64,000 bases of DNA from Siderastrea siderea. Lineage: Eukaryota; Cnidaria; Anthozoa; Scleractinia; Rhizangiidae. The translations under genes were made by a program, and so were the position numbers. The stretch covers positions 53,029,230-53,093,229 of the forward strand of contig OZ034968.1 in assembly GCA_964030785.1 (NCBI GenBank). The letters are read 5' to 3'. The notes beneath the pieces were generated by a model, which ran no database searches, was not told where the DNA came from, and saw nothing but the letters and a program-made list of their open reading frames with translations. This document shows, piece after piece, positions 1 through 13,439 of the stretch (within the stretch, counting starts at the first letter, position 1; each line of letters starts with the position of its first letter).

Positions 1-180
1 CTGTTGTGCTGTCTCATTAGGCAGTACAAGATAATTCTCATTTTCGAGTCTGTGGATGAAATCTTTACTTAGTGTGACCATTCAAATAAAAGCTACTGAG
101 CGGTACTTTTCCTGCGATGCTGTCTCCTGCTATTGGGTTGTACACGGAGGTGGTTCTAACTTTCGAGTCAGTGGATCAGG
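1..180. repeat. Tandem copies of a short dispersed repeat
   Basis: Two diverged units are seen. Both contain a core close to TTTCGAGTCTGTGGAT, at about 42-58 and 162-176, preceded by a stretch resembling GTACA..GGTGGTTCTAAC. A third copy, with TAACTTTTGAGTCTGTG, lies near 11970-11986. No coding potential is seen. The array probably continues to the left of the window. Confidence 0.5.
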
Positions 181-660
181 GTCTGGAAGGGGGGTCCTGA
201 TCCCGCATTCTCGCTCCTTTTTCACGAGAATCCCGCATCCCGCACTTTTTTCACCGCTATCCCGAATTTCGTTTTTTCTTTCCCAAAAATACATTAAAAA
301 GACTAATTTCTGCAAAGGCTAATAAATTTAAGATGTAGATTGGCCCTTTCGATTGATATTTTGTGCTCGCCTGGTTGATTCGCTTTTGCCGCTGTAACTT
401 TTATTTGGATCGTGACGATTTCCCGAATTCCCGACAGACAGGCAACAAAATCCCACATCCCGTGCCCAAATTTTGGCGAATCCCGCTTCCCTGGTAGCAG
501 TCAAATCCCGAATCCCGTCAAGATATTTTTCGTTTTCCCGAATCCCGCACCGTATTTTGGTCAAATCCCGGATCCCGAGAATACCCTTCCAGACCCTGGT
601 GGATGGTTACTCGGCCATACCAGGATGTCCTTCTCTACCTGAAAATCCCGGTTATGTTTG
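180..660. repeat. Degenerate AATCCCG-type repeat array
   Basis: The hexamer ATCCCG, often as AATCCCGAATCCCG or AATCCCGCATCCCG, recurs more than ten times in irregular spacing. Open frames on both strands here, rich in Ser, Arg, Ile and Pro, are by-products of the repeat and should not be annotated as genes. Confidence 0.7.
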
Positions 661-3600
661 AGCCTCCCTACATGGTTTATTATAAGCGCCCCCTTTTAGA
701 ACCTCATCTGTTGGTTAACAGAGAAAGAAAAAATTCAGTCAGAAAGCCGTCTTGATATGAGCCCCCTCTCCAACTAATTTCTCTTATTTGCCTGATATTC
801 GTTCTCACAGAACATTCTTCATCTTCAAGTAAGAACTTAGAGAATGATAATGGACATAGGGCGCGGAATAGAGCAACTCCTTACACTATTGTTACTTAAA
901 ATTTCTCATCAGTATCCCCAATGTACTGACTGATTTTCATCAATTTTTTATTGCCTCCAGCGTGTAATGTCGCCCCATGCAATAAACAGCAAACTTGTCC
1001 ATAACTTTAGTAGGCAAAAGTAGAAATCAGATAAAAAGACAAAACTTGGATTTAGAATAAAGAACATATAAAAAATTCCCCGGTATCTCGGTTTCGAAAT
1101 AAACCGGTTTCGAAATAAACGATGATGATAGGTCAGTAACAAAACAAGCTATAAATGTCATTAATGGAGTTTATGGTGTCTATGAATACCACACGGCTTC
1201 AGTGTCTTGTGTTGGCTTGTGTGGTCTTGTCTTTTCTTGTCCATCAAGTGAACTGCACGCGCCTTTCTTACGGTGTGTCGGTTATTATGAGTTTCATTGA
1301 AATGAGACGGATGTAGCATGCAGTAGGATCAAAAATCGATGATTATTAAGAATCGAGTGACGATGATCACCAAAGCATCAATGAAGGCGTTTCCGATGAA
1401 CTGCATGGCCAACTTGTTTCTTATCAGTTCATTCCGAGACGGCTTTGTTTTTTTAAAAAGCCCTTCGGGCGATAAGGTCTTTCGTTTTTGGCGGCCCACC
1501 CAATACCCCACACAAAATTGTATAAGTCCAAGGCCGTATAACGGGGATTTCTGCTCAATACACCCAGAGTGAAAAAAAAAAACCCGCAAAGATTAGTCAT
1601 ATGGATATTTATTCCGTAACCGGCAAAATTTGACGAACGCCAAAACGACCACCGACGCAAAATAAGGGTATGTACCGGTGCTAGTCGTGGTAATACATTT
1701 GGCCGTAGGAGTCCATGACTCCTGTTTTAAAGAGAGTGAGGTTTTTTTCGACATCCTTTATATCTGAATGAAAGTTAATAAAAGGTATGCTATGTATACT
1801 ATTTCGTCAGTTTTCCTCTAGTAAAATGAACTGAAGAAAATTTGCCAAGTTAAGTCTGTGGCATTTCTTTACTCGCTTAATGTTTTGGGCCTTTAAGTAG
1901 CGGTTTCTTGTTTGTTAAGTGTGACCCACCCCCGTTAGTCTCCCACCGCCACCGTTTCTTTGAGCATGAAAGTGGTCCTAAAATGGCGACAAACTACTTA
2001 GCTCCGATGTTAGTTTTGCGTAGTTGTACTGGTACTGAGCAATATATGAGCAAGTGCAAACACCTGTCTCTGATCTCATATCTCCTCCCCCACACCTCCC
2101 CCCCTATGCTCTTCCTTTGGATTAAGGCAAGCTAAGACTGAAATATCATGTTATTTCACCTGTCTGTGTCATCGCTTTAGTAAGACCTTAGCCGTAAGAC
2201 GAGGTCAAACTACACAACGCGAACGGGTTCGTTGGCTCGAAGCTGGTCAGTAAACAAAAGTATGTACACCGCACAGGCAGACAACAAGACAGTACAACTT
2301 ACAAGATTATCAATGCAACAGAATAAGGCGTAACAAAGCTGTTTTTTTCTACTCATGTTCTGTAGAATATTTTTAGCTTCGACGGAAGCTAGCTGGGTGT
2401 GAGATCAATTGACTGCGTTATAGTTTGTAAATACGTAAGCTTATTTATATCGGCTTAGGCTTGGTGAAGTCACGCTACTGCTTTAAGTGAACTACCGCCA
2501 TTTTGTCGTTGTGTACACAGGTACGTGAATATCACTGACTTAAAGTTTCCAAATTAAATACCGTTATACGAAAACAAACAAACAAACAAACCAAAAAAGA
2601 AAAAAAACGTTTTCAAGTTTCGTTTCATAGTATTGGAGCTTTGAGCTTGCTGCAATAAATAATACTTCTTGACGATGTTGTGGTTTGTCCAGCTGTGATC
2701 TGAACGGCTGGCAACCGCATTGCCGTACCACTCCCAGCCCGTCCAAAGCGATCCAGCGTCCGACTTGCAGGGAAAAGGAAACGGATAAGGTCTTGCCTTG
2801 GTTTCTACGGCCGCCCTTGTGGTCAAACTCTTGATCATATTGTAGCTTTAGCTTGTTTTTAGGAAATAAACATAAACACTTGACGAATTTGGTGATATGA
2901 TCGCTTTCAATTTTGAGCAATTAGTAGGAATTTTAAGGCGAGGTTTTGCTAGTAACACTAATACCTGATCTACATTCTAAAGGAAACACAACATCATGAT
3001 AAAACACTTAAATTCCTTTTACAGTAGACGGATGGCGCCATCGCGAACTGAAAAGAGCAGAAACAAATTGAAACTACTACAAAGCATTCAGCTGTGTAAT
3101 ATTATTCCCAAGTGATTGCAAGATCTGAACGAAAAGTTGAGCACCCCTCAGTATTTTCACACCTTAGTTATGTTGAAGGGAACTATTTTAGGGAGTGATG
3201 GGTAGAAGACTGAGCGTTCATTTTCGTTATAAAAAGAAATGACGAGCTGTCGGCAGACTATTAGATTTCTGTTTTGTTTAGTCTCCCAAATAGCTATGCT
3301 TAGACTTGAAATGTGTAAGAAACTAGTCAAGTATGCCGCCTTTTTTGCTATTTAAAAATATTCTTTTTTACATGTTTTTTTGGCTTGCCATGTATAGCTA
3401 TGTATAGCAGGTTCGTAACCCGGACTACAAAAGAAATATTGCTCGATACTGATCGTCATTATTTCAAAAATGTTATGCCCTCGTAACTTGGAGGAATGTA
3501 ACCTTTATCTTATCCAAACACAAGTTGCGCAAACGATTTGTTTTTGAAATTATATATCCTCGGTGAAAGCGCTCGAAATCAGAGTATAATTGCGTAGACG

Positions 3601-3750
3601 TCATTTGATAAGTCGATAGCATTTCTGTCACGATGGGAATGTTTTCTGGTCATTCTTTGTATTGTTTCTCTGCCATCACCATATTGGATTTTGACCAATA
3701 ACGGAAGCGGGTTGAGACAAAAAGCTCGTGATCCGCGACACGACATAACA
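661..3750. other. Intergenic, no gene recognised
   Basis: The stretch is AT-rich with scattered short open frames that resemble no family. A direct repeat of GGTTTCGAAATAAAC lies near 1091-1121 and a CAAA microsatellite near 2573-2592. The - strand frames at about 2554-2920 show no domain and end in low-complexity Phe/Leu runs, so they are not called. Confidence 0.5.
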
Positions 3751-3765
3751 AAACCGCCTTTTCGG

Positions 3766-3827
3766 TGACGTCACGGGGGTTAAAAATAGAGAATGAGGGT
3801 TTCTGGGCGGGAATAAAAGAATATAAA
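3766..3827 (+). promoter_or_regulatory. DUSP promoter: CRE octamer plus TATA box
   Basis: A perfect CRE, TGACGTCA, lies at 3766-3773. A GC-box-like GGGCGGG lies near 3804-3810 and TATAAA at 3822-3827. Transcription would then start near 3850, about 120 bases before the first in-frame ATG at 3970. MKP genes of this class are immediate-early genes in vertebrates and respond through CREB/ATF sites; the layout here fits that, which is inference. A polypyrimidine tract and AG at about 3896-3912 could alternatively be the acceptor of an upstream untranslated exon. Confidence 0.55.
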
Positions 3828-3969
3828 CGCGGGCTTGTTGAACTTTTCGGCAGTTACATTGAAGTCGCGTGAAAGAACACTCAAATAATAGTTGGTTTCT
3901 AATTTTATTTCAGTAAACAAGAAACAGCACTTTGTAATTATTGGACGGATCATCGCTGAGGCAAAGAGT

Positions 3970-6804
3970 ATGGTTGTAATGGATGAACAAGATTTTATTT
4001 GGCCGCTTGCCCCGCTAACTGTTGTAAACATGGCTAGCTCTCTCACTCAGAAATGCACTGTTATTGACTGCCGCTCGTTTCTGTCATTCAACTCCGCGCA
4101 TATCAGAGGCGCGCTTAATGTCCATTGCCCACCCATTTTGAAACGAAGACTCCACCGCGGAACTTCGACTCTAGACTGTCTTCTCACTTCTCCCGAGTCG
4201 AAACGACGACTCGCGGAGTCAGAAACTTTGATTTTATACGAGGATAGAACACAGGACTGGAAAGAATTAGAAAAGGATAACACAATGAGGATTATCTACA
4301 TGCTTCTTAGAAGAGAGAGAATAAACAAGAACCTATATTTCATCAAAGGTGAGTTTTGTTCGTCTATTTATCACTACTCTTCTACTTGTACTACAAGACC
4401 GTGATGTCTATTGTTAAGCTGGCCACGTGTTTATAGCCTGTGAAGATCTCTTTATCGGATCATCGTCAATTTCTAAATTGCACCATTTTCGGGTCGAAAT
4501 TTCGGGATATCCATTTCAAAGCCGATCAAAGAGTGCAGACCAGTGAAAACTTGAGTTAACTTAAGAAGTTATTTTCGCTTGAATGACTGCAAAGTTGTGA
4601 TAAACAGAGCAAAACAAAGCAACAACGTAGTGAATGGGTACTATAGAAATATGTGTGCGTTTTTCATCAAGAATTCATGAATGAATGAGTTTCTTCTTTG
4701 TCATGAAAATGGAGGGAACCTTCGTTAAGCATAACAAAGGGTCACGTGTGTAAATAGATACGAACCGATCCAGTTCCCTTTGACAGTAAACTAATATCAC
4801 CCCAATCACACCAAAGGGCGTTTTTTAACCAAAGAGCTTCGATAAATAGGCAATTAACTGAAATTAATGTGCATTTTTACATTGTTTTGAAATGTGATTG
4901 TTTATATGTAAGATCAATAAAAACGTCAAAGATCATGAAGATATCAAATAGCTATTCGGATTTCCTTAACATGTAATGTTTCCGTTGCAGAAGATTCTTG
5001 GGTTTTTTTTTAAACATGATCTTTCAGTGCTCTGTCATTGCCACAATTTTATTTGACTTGCCTCAACCGGTGCTCGTGGTTTACAAATATGCAGAAACGT
5101 GATTTCTCGAACCAGTTTTCTTGTCAATCAAGGACCCTCGAAGTCTTCAAGGTTTCCTTACGTTACTTCCCTTCAGAATTATCTCGAGCGTTTAATTAAG
5201 AACTTTCAAAATTTAAAAAGTTAGTTCAGGAAAACATCTCGATTATTTTAGCCTATGATACTGGTATACAAATAGTTTTAACCGATATTAGTACGATGTC
5301 GTGTCCCTCGATTTGGCACTCACTTCTTACGATGACGTCATACTTGTTTGTCGCGGTTTGAAGAGACACGTACGGGCACTACTTCATCGCTTTCAGGAAG
5401 CTTGAAAACAATCAATGTTTAACAACAGCTGTGAGATTTATTTACCTAGCTGATATTGATTTGGGAATTATGCATTCAGTGGCAAAACGTGTCATTTTGC
5501 ATGAAGTAAAACAAAGTTCCCTCTGCTTTAATACCACCGGGCTATAAATTCGATTTGTGACCTTTGTAACACTGTATTTCTTGTCGGGATATTGACTCTA
5601 GTTAAAATAAACTCCCGCTCAATATTTACATCGTATTTGACTAAACTACGTTGTTCCCTCTTTCTTGCAGGAGGATTTGAAAGATTCTCTTCCTCGTATC
5701 CTTCGATGTGCTACTTTGCTAAACCACAGACTACTTCGCAGTCAAGCTCTAGCCCTCTTGGGTTGAAACTTAAAACCAAAGATTCAAGAAAAACATACAG
5801 CCCGAGACTAGAAACAGAAACAAATGATTCTGAAACACGACCAAGTTCTACAGTGAAGCAAAACGAACCAGTAGAAATTTTACCACATTTGTATCTCGGA
5901 AGTGAGATACACGCGTCCCAAAAAGAGTTGCTTCAACGCTTAGGAATCACTTCTATAGTGAATGTATCAAGGAACATTCCTAACTTCTTCGAGGACACAT
6001 TTCATTACAAGTCCATCCCAGTGGACGATACTTACACTGCAGATATTGGCAAATGGTTCGAAGAAGCAGCCAAGTTTATTGGTAAGAGTTTTTTTTTTTT
6101 TTTTTTTGCGGGTCCTTTAGAAGTAACAGAGTGCTCGCTTCACTTTGTTGGTGTTTAGATGGCCCAAATTGGAAACAAATACAATGTATTACTTTTCGCC
6201 CGGCATATCAAGGATGGCCAACGAAAGCCATGTTTTCAAAACACTGCGTGGGCGTGCATACCCGTTTGAAAAAAAATAAAACACATCTTCCCACAACGAT
6301 TGCACGTCTTCCTGTTCCAGTTGATCCCTATTTATGTGAAGGAAATTTTTGAGACACATTTTTTAAAAAAATATTTATTTCCTTTTTGTAAGAGTTCTGT
6401 CGTCTTATCTGACCTATTTTTGTTGTCCTATTTCAGACTCAGTAAAGACCTCCAAAGGCCGCGTTCTGGTTCACTGTCAAGCTGGCATTTCAAGATCAGC
6501 GACGATCTGCCTCGCTTACCTCATAAGCAGGCACAGGCTCAGACTAGATGAAGCATACGAGTATGTGAAGAAACGACGATCTATCATCTCGCCCAACTTT
6601 AACTTCATGGGACAATTATTAAACTGGGAAAGCGAGACTCAGCTGACCGAAAGGGCAGCGAGTACTGAACTTTTATTAAGCACCCCTACCAAAAGCTGTG
6701 GTCCTTCCCCATTTGGGTTTTTTAGTTTTTCTTCGTTTCCATGTGGAGCAGAGTTAGCTGGTACCAAGCAGAGTTCGCCTGGACTTGTTACGTCTCCTAT
6801 GTAG
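3970..6804 (+). CDS. Dual-specificity MAP kinase phosphatase (DUSP1/4/5-like)
   Basis: Predicted to dephosphorylate Thr and Tyr in the activation loop of MAP kinases. Exons are 3970-4348, 5671-6081 and 6437-6804, both introns in phase 1, giving 385 residues (family usual about 370-395). Residues 29-127 form the N-terminal rhodanese/CH2 domain (IDCRSF at 32-37, AHIRGALNV at 43-51); the basic KRR at 58-60 sits where the kinase-interaction motif lies in DUSP1. The phosphatase domain begins at VEILPHLYLGS (194-204). Asp246 is the likely general acid. The signature HCQAGISRSAT (276-286) has catalytic Cys277 and Arg283, followed by RRSIISPNFNFMGQLL. All key residues are present, so the enzyme should be active. 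ATG 3970 is the first in-frame ATG; 3979 is an alternative start. The subtype cannot be fixed by eye. Confidence 0.93.
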
Positions 6805-7560
6805 TTAAATTAGGTAGCTAGGAATATTTTATACTAATACTTAAGTTCTTAGAATTAAGATGTCGAAAACAAAATGCAGTGTAAAAATTCGTGAATTCCT
6901 TTTAGGGTAATTCAAGACAAAGAGCAAAGGTCTTGCTTCGATTCATCATAATTTGTTGTCGAGAAGCTATTTTCGTCCACTTTAACACTGAATTTCTTTG
7001 ACAAGGAAATCGTGCTCATAATGTAATGCAAAATATCTGAAACGATGTTGACAAAGTGCCAATTTTGCGAGCTTACGATCCTAAGTGTTTTTTCTCAAAT
7101 CCTGACGCCAGTGAAGAGTTAGCAATCAGTGTTAATAAGTCTCAAATCACACTATGTGAACGTCCTTTTTTTACACATTACCAGTAATGTTCTTATACTC
7201 CAAAGTTCATGACATACGTGATATTTTTATACGTCTTCAAGGAATATATTTACGATAATCTATCTCAAAAAAATATTTAAAAGATAGAGAGAAAAAAAAA
7301 ATAACGAAAGAGGCTATATGCCGGGAAGGAAAAAAATTCGTCTCTTGGTTTTAATAAAATGTAAATATAGTTATAATATAAAAAGGATATAAGTGAAAAA
7401 TGAATTGTAAATTTGAGAGAAGATAAAATTAATATAATATAATACGACAACAGAATTGTTACAACTCAGTGGATGGAGGCAAGAGTAACTGAATTGAACT
7501 GGAAGAGTGACATGAAATAAAAACGTCTTGTTGGTTAGGGAATTGCTATAACTTTGAATG
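6805..7560 (+). promoter_or_regulatory. Probable DUSP 3' UTR with poly(A) signals
   Basis: The sequence after the stop is strongly AU-rich, with ATTTA pentamers near 7248 and 7275. AATAAA signals lie near 7352 and 7516. AU-rich 3' UTRs with ATTTA are typical of rapidly decaying immediate-early transcripts, which fits this phosphatase class. The true end of the transcript is not determined here. Confidence 0.35.
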
Positions 7561-10500
7561 GCTCACCGACTTTAGATTTATGTTTAACTGATCTGGTTTT
7601 CTATCCTCTCTTGTAAAATGGTCTTCTTTTGGTCTTAAGGCTTGATATTCTCCCTTTCGCCAGCTAGACGTTATGGTAAGGAATCGTTGGATAATCCTCC
7701 CCTCTTCGTTCTTTTGATAATGTCAGTTTGATAGTGCAGTAAGAGCATGATGGGTGAAGGAGGGTGTTTTATTGCAAGATTGTGTTCCAACAAAACAACG
7801 TCTAACGATCCCGTTTGATTAGACTCAATTCCCTGAAAGCAAATAACACAACCTTGAGTCGTACACAACAAAAATCAAATTACCCAATGAAGCGGCTCTA
7901 AGCCCAGAAAACGCATGCAAAGACAATTGCTTTGAATTCAATATATCTTTAGTCACCTTCAATCATTTCTTACATATTCTATTGTTTCTTAACTTAAACT
8001 TACATGGCGGGAGAATTCACTGCTAATTGGTTGAGAAAGTGGTGCTTTGTTTTAACAATCACAGAGCAAAGTAACCACAGAACCAAGGAAAATGCGCATT
8101 GAATAATTAACGTCAGCCACTAAATTGAAAAGTGCTCTCTGTTGGTTGAGGGCATCGTCGGTACTCTTATTCTCTTCAGGGTCATCTAATAACCCAATTT
8201 GTGTCTTCCATTGCAATCAATCCCTTGGTCTTCTACTGCCACAAATCTGCTGAAATTCCTCTAAGAACTGGCAACGCCTAAGTGATCAAAGTGAAAAAAC
8301 TTAAAGGTTAACGTTTACATCGGCGTTAGAGTTGGTGGTGGCGAAAGCCGTAGCCAACCTCATCCGTTTTAGTGTTTTAGCCGTTTTGGTGAAACAGTCA
8401 GACACAGAATGCTGTGAAATATGCCTTATTTGTTGTTTTGTTTTTGTAATTTTAGTAGTTTTCTACGCGAAATTTCAGGGCAGCCTATTTCACTGGGCTG
8501 TGCATCTGACAAAGTGGTGATCACCGTTATCATCATTCTGCACAGAAATTATATCTGCTTATTACCAACGACTTCTGCGTACGATGGGCACTGCAAATCC
8601 TTCACGGCCGGCCTATTACCCGGAAAGCCCATTATCACTCTAGGACCTATCAGTCGTGGGTGAACTTTCTAGCTTTTTTGTGGAGAATCTGACAGTTTTG
8701 GAAATTTTAAACTCTACCATCACGATCACGAGAAGCTGGAACGCGTTTAAGATGTTTTGCGGCTTCAGTTCCAAACTACTTGTCGCGGATGTATGCATGG
8801 CGCTCTAGAAAATTACAAGCTCAGTTCAGAGGATCATATTTTTAATATCTTCGTCTGTGTTACCCTAAAATATCATATGTGAGAACGCTACGTATTGTCC
8901 AATTTTGAAAAAAAAAATGGATAATAAAAATTCCGAGGGCTGTTCGTTCCAGTTCGGCAATTTGGACAGTTACATATATTTACTCGCGTGTTAAATATAT
9001 TGTGCACGGAACTCTACGTGCTGTCCAATTTGGGAAATAACTAGACAATTCCTTGAATGGGATTTTAGGCTAGCAATATAATAAGAAACAAAAAATTTAC
9101 AAACAACAAGGGATGTCCTACTCGTGTACGCGGAAGCTGTTTCATGAAATTCCAACTATTTCGGCCAACACCCACAATGGCAGTGTTTCCTGGCAGCTTC
9201 TTGATCACGAACGCAACTAACATTTGATAACCAATTTTGTAACCAACGATGTTATCATTGAGCGACAACCATTTTTATCATTCTTGAAAAAAAAAAAACC
9301 GGTAAAGGTGTCTCACTCATATCTAGCGTAACTTGCGTATTTAAATTGTGAACCTTTAGTTATTTCGGTCTAACGCCCTTTTGGACACTTTTATCCCCTT
9401 TCAGTGTCTTTGTCGTCTTCGTCACGTACAAGGAAAGTCACTTATAACTTACGGGATTTTTGCTGAAGCTCCCCCCTTTTCCTTAATGCACCAATGACAC
9501 TTTGTACAGGTAGCAGGGCAATCACTCCCCATTCTTGTCTATAATCTATATGCGTGTTAGGTCTGTTAGTGATTGCCCAGCCATTAAAACTATTGCTCCC
9601 GGCCTAGTGGCGTTCAAAAACAAAATGGAAGAAACCGTTACAAATTTCCTTATTCTCAACTGGCCGGATGATGAAGAACAAACAACTGATAGTTAGGATG
9701 TCCTTCTTAACAGCTTTCATTTAAATGGTAACACTTAAGGATTTCGTATGGCTGACTTAAAAGTGAGAATCACGTTATACAGCATATATAACAAATAGCA
9801 GGACAGGGAAGAATCGCCAAGTACTTTTCATCTGTTTTGAATGGTCACAGCTTACTCCCTCAAACTTTGAAACTACGTATCATGGAAAGGTTAAGTGCTT
9901 TAGTTAAAACAGATTCCGTTTTAGGTAGCTCACAGAACCACGCAAGAGAAATTTATGCACGACACATATTTGGTGGAGGCTTTTTTAAAACGTCTCTCCA
10001 GCTTGCATCGGGTGTAAAATACGATGTGTCACTATGGAACGGTTAAATTAGCTGACTCTTCCCTTTGGGATTAAACCTTGCGCAGTGTGGATCATTGTGA
10101 ACCGCGTTCAAAATGGAATGTTCATTCAATGGAAAGCTTAGATCGGTAAGGTACTGCAGTCTTTTTTCAATTATTCCAAGTATGTTTTACTATATTACTT
10201 AAACTCAGTTGTTTTAACTGCACAAATGGGCAGCTGGTACGGCGTGATGTCTCACAAGATCCATCTGCTCTCTCCTTGCCGTGCGCCCGCGGACCGGAAA
10301 AAACGGAACTTCATGTTATGTACCTGTATATATCAAATGAACTTTTCAACTTCCCATTTTAGTTACATTAAGGTTTTTATTTTACAAAAACTGAATATAT
10401 CATGAACATACCCCATGCCCCATACATTACCCTAAATGTATCGAAAAGAAACCAAACACGAATGGACTGTGCGTTCGTGACAAGCGTGCGTAAACAGTGC

Positions 10501-11470
10501 GTAATCAATACACGCAAACAAATTCCTGGTCACGCCCGGCATGTTTCGGAAACATCTCTTGACCGCAATGAATGTGGCCTAAATAAGTGGTTTCTAGTAC
10601 TTGATAAGACATTTAGTCCTATTAGACCGCCCACAGCCCCCACACTGATATTTTTGTTGTTTACTGTATACATGGATGATACATGAAACAGCGAGTTACG
10701 ATTTACTTCCTGACTCAGTACTAATCTTGTATCAGATCTCACTTCGGTTTGTATTGAACTAGTTTGTTTTTAAGCCTTCGCTCTATCTCTTAAATACGAA
10801 GGCTAAACTTTTTTTTATGCACGGGTGGTACGTTCCTATTTCTAGTGATCGGCCGAGCGGGCCACACTGTTGCGGATCGGAGCGTGAAACTTACTGAACT
10901 GATGGTACGAGTTTTCGATAAGAATGTGATTTTTCTAAACCGCACAAAAATGATTGTTAAATTTACAGCGTTAGTTTAATAAGCTTATTCATCAACATTT
11001 TATGAAATTTTTAAACATACTACTCTACCTCTATTTTAGTTTTGAATTCTCGCATCTTGCAAATTTTCTACACTTCGTGAAAAAGTTTGTAAAAGAAGTA
11101 ACTGATCATGACTTTTCTGATTCCTAAGTGCTGTTACCAGTCAGTGTCACAGCCAAGCATTACTATTTATAACTGGTGTACTACAGTCACATAATATATG
11201 AATGTTTGTATCAATAGAAAGGGATTTTATTTATGTGAAAATTACAATCAGTAATTCATTCACCTGAATTACAGTACAGAACGATACAGACAAATCTACC
11301 TCGCCGATGAACATCGGCGAGAAGACAGTCTGATAAGGTGTGTACGTTAACCTTTTCACTTTGAAAACTTGGCGTATTTTTGTCTTTCTGTATAGTGAAA
11401 CAGTTACATAATTTGTGTTTGCCTGATCTCCGCGTTTATTCCTTCACGTTACTTGCGATGATCAATACAC
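7561..11470. other. Intergenic, no gene recognised
   Basis: Several short open frames of 60-95 residues occur on both strands, none with a recognisable domain or splice context. Two stretches ending in TGTCCAATTT (near 8900 and 9022) are a weak direct repeat. A small hairpin, CTCGCCGATG/CATCGGCGAG, lies near 11301-11324. Nothing else is supported. Confidence 0.4.
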
Positions 11471-11474
11471 GGAG

Positions 11475-11800
11475 TTCCGGCTGACAGGGTATGTAGGCAT
11501 GGTTTTTGGCCTCTCTGTCCTAAACAGGGAATATAATTTTTATGCAAGTCTGGTTCTGAACTTGTCCTAAACAGGGTATGGTCAGTGCGCTTTCCGTCGT
11601 TAAATATGGCTGATCGAGAAAGTTTTCTGGTATTTGAAACTGGTATTTGAAATATTTTAAAACTGTGTAAAACAAGGGAGAGTTTACTTTGTCATTTGTC
11701 CTAAACAGGGACCTAAAATGGAGGGTGTTCTCCTTTACAGGGTTGGTATTTTAGGGCTTGTTTTGTCCTAAACAATGTCAGGATAAAACCATAAGCGGCA
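11475..11800. repeat. Dispersed TGTCCTAAACAGGG repeats
   Basis: The 14-mer TGTCCTAAACAGGG occurs at about 11517, 11567 and 11697, with a fourth broken copy TGTCCTAAACAATG near 11765. Spacings are about 50, 130 and 70 bases, so this is not a simple tandem array. A poly-C tract follows at 11820-11839. Confidence 0.55.
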
Positions 11801-11944
11801 CCCCTATACCCACCAGTTTCCCCCCACCCCCCCCCCCCCAGGGGCGTCTGGTCAAATGAAAAAATGAATTTACTGTTTTGTCTGCAGATGAATTGTTTGA
11901 ATAATGTTGCCTCTCTAAGTTAAACTATTGAGCTCTCCTTTCCA

Positions 11945-12010
11945 GTTCTGCTTTTCATGATGCTGTACAACATGGCTCTAACTTTTGAGTCTGTGAAAGG
12001 AAACTTCAAC
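11945..12010. repeat. Isolated copy of the repeat found at the left edge
   Basis: The segment with GCTGTACA, GGCTCTAACTTTTGAGTC and TGTG matches the two units at 1-180 in order and spacing. It lies directly after the TGTCCTAAACAGGG cluster. Confidence 0.4.
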
Positions 12011-12559
12011 TGAGCGCGGCTATTGTGCTTATTGTTTTCCAATGTTTCCCGAGAGGATTTTTTGAAAATTTAGCATATTTGTTTTTTGGCGTTCCTTGAG
12101 GATTGAAAAAGGTCACCGAATCGCTCAATATTTTCTTCATTAAACTGTCCCCTACATACCGTATTCGGCATAAGCTTTCATCGTAGGCGTTTTAATAAGA
12201 GAGCTTACTATTTCTTCCATTTAGGTCAACCAGTTGAAAGGTTATATAACAAGCTAAGGAAAATCTTTCTCTCTTATCTTTGAAGATCAAGTGAGGTGGA
12301 AATGGTTATTGTACAGAAAGCGCGCGAAACGAGTACAAATATCGCACGATGTTGTACAGTTGCTTATTGTACAGTACCGTGTGCGCGCTCATCCTGTTAC
12401 ACTTGTAGTTTTCTTTCAAGCAACTGAAAAAGATTGAAAACTCGTTTTTTGCGATATTTTGACTCGCCCTTCAGGCTCGTCAAAATACAGCACAACCCGT
12501 AAAAATATACGTCGATACCACACCGAAACATCGAATAAAATAGAGAAAACAGCTATGTA

Positions 12560-13160
12560 CATCAAATATCATTAACAAACTGTTAACGAGGAAATTAACG
12601 AAACAGTGAAATGCTGTCTCGATTTTTAAATAAAAATACACACCCTTCTTAAATTGCATCAGAAAAAATTCTTCCAAAACACTACCATGCATCCCTCGAA
12701 CAAACAAAACCCAGGTCTCATAAACAGGCCCCCAAATTTTAAAGCTTGCCCATCCAAAATTGAGATGCATGCACGAGTCCTGGTCACGTACGATTGATGT
12801 CACAACAGCACTTGACCCTAATCAAGCTACATGCCCAGTTTGAGTGTTTTGTATGTATTCTTGCGTCTGATGCCCACGCACCGATTAGCGTATTACACCC
12901 TCCTCATTGTGCCTTATACTGACCTTATATGGCATAAATTTCACCCATTCTCGATTTCTGCGATTTTTGTGTCACTGAGGTGCTTGAACTGCAAAAAAAG
13001 AATAGTTTAAGGAGAATAGGAGGGGCAAATGTTCATTTGTGAGGTTTATCAGAGGGACCCGCAAACTTCAGAGGTCAAAACTGATTGAAAAGCCCACTCC
13101 TTTTTCTGTGTTGGTTCACACTGTTGTTTTTATCGTTTTCTACGATTCGCGCAATATGAG
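12560..13160. repeat. Diverged direct duplication, copy A
   Basis: Copy A matches copy B (13440-14130) in collinear order. Shared landmarks are AAAATACACAC, AAACAAAACCC, AGCACTTGACCCTAA, CACGTCTGATGCCCACAC-like text, CCTCATTGTGCCTTATACTG and GAGGGACCCG. The offset is 870-970 bases because of small indels. Frames on the - strand of both copies differ and are not conserved, so a gene is unlikely; probably two copies of an old mobile element. Confidence 0.6.
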
Positions 13161-13269
13161 ATTTCACACAAATTATAACTTGCATTCACTTTCATGCACT
13201 TTCAGTCATTCCATGCACTTTCAGTCACTTTTGAGCTACCAAATGTCACTGAAATGAAGTATGTGTACG

Positions 13270-13299
13270 TTAACTATCAAAACATGTTTTGATAGTTAA
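13270..13299. repeat. Perfect 30-bp palindrome
   Basis: Each half reads TTAACTATCAAAACA, so the sequence is its own reverse complement over 30 bases with no loop. It lies between the two copies of the 0.6-kb duplication. It could be the footprint or remnant of a TTAA-specific element; function is unknown. Confidence 0.7.
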
Positions 13300-13439
13300 A
13301 TTTCTATATGTTAGTTGTAAACAAGATCCCACACACCACTAGTACTATTTCTGCAAGCTCTTTGAAGTACTATTATCCGCACTTCTACAAACGATAGAAA
13401 ACAGTTCTATTCATAAACTGTCATTTTTAATTCCAGACT

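Noticed and set aside
56..661. Overlapping short open frames on both strands in the first 0.7 kb
   Set aside because: They follow the AATCCCG repeat period; composition is repeat-driven and there is no domain or splice context.
2554..2920. Two - strand frames of 94 and 118 residues
   Set aside because: They overlap in different frames, end in Phe/Leu low complexity from a CAAA repeat, and match no family.
12480..12803. 107-residue - strand frame, and a similar one at 13427-13774
   Set aside because: Both fall in the duplicated segment but are not conserved in frame between its copies.
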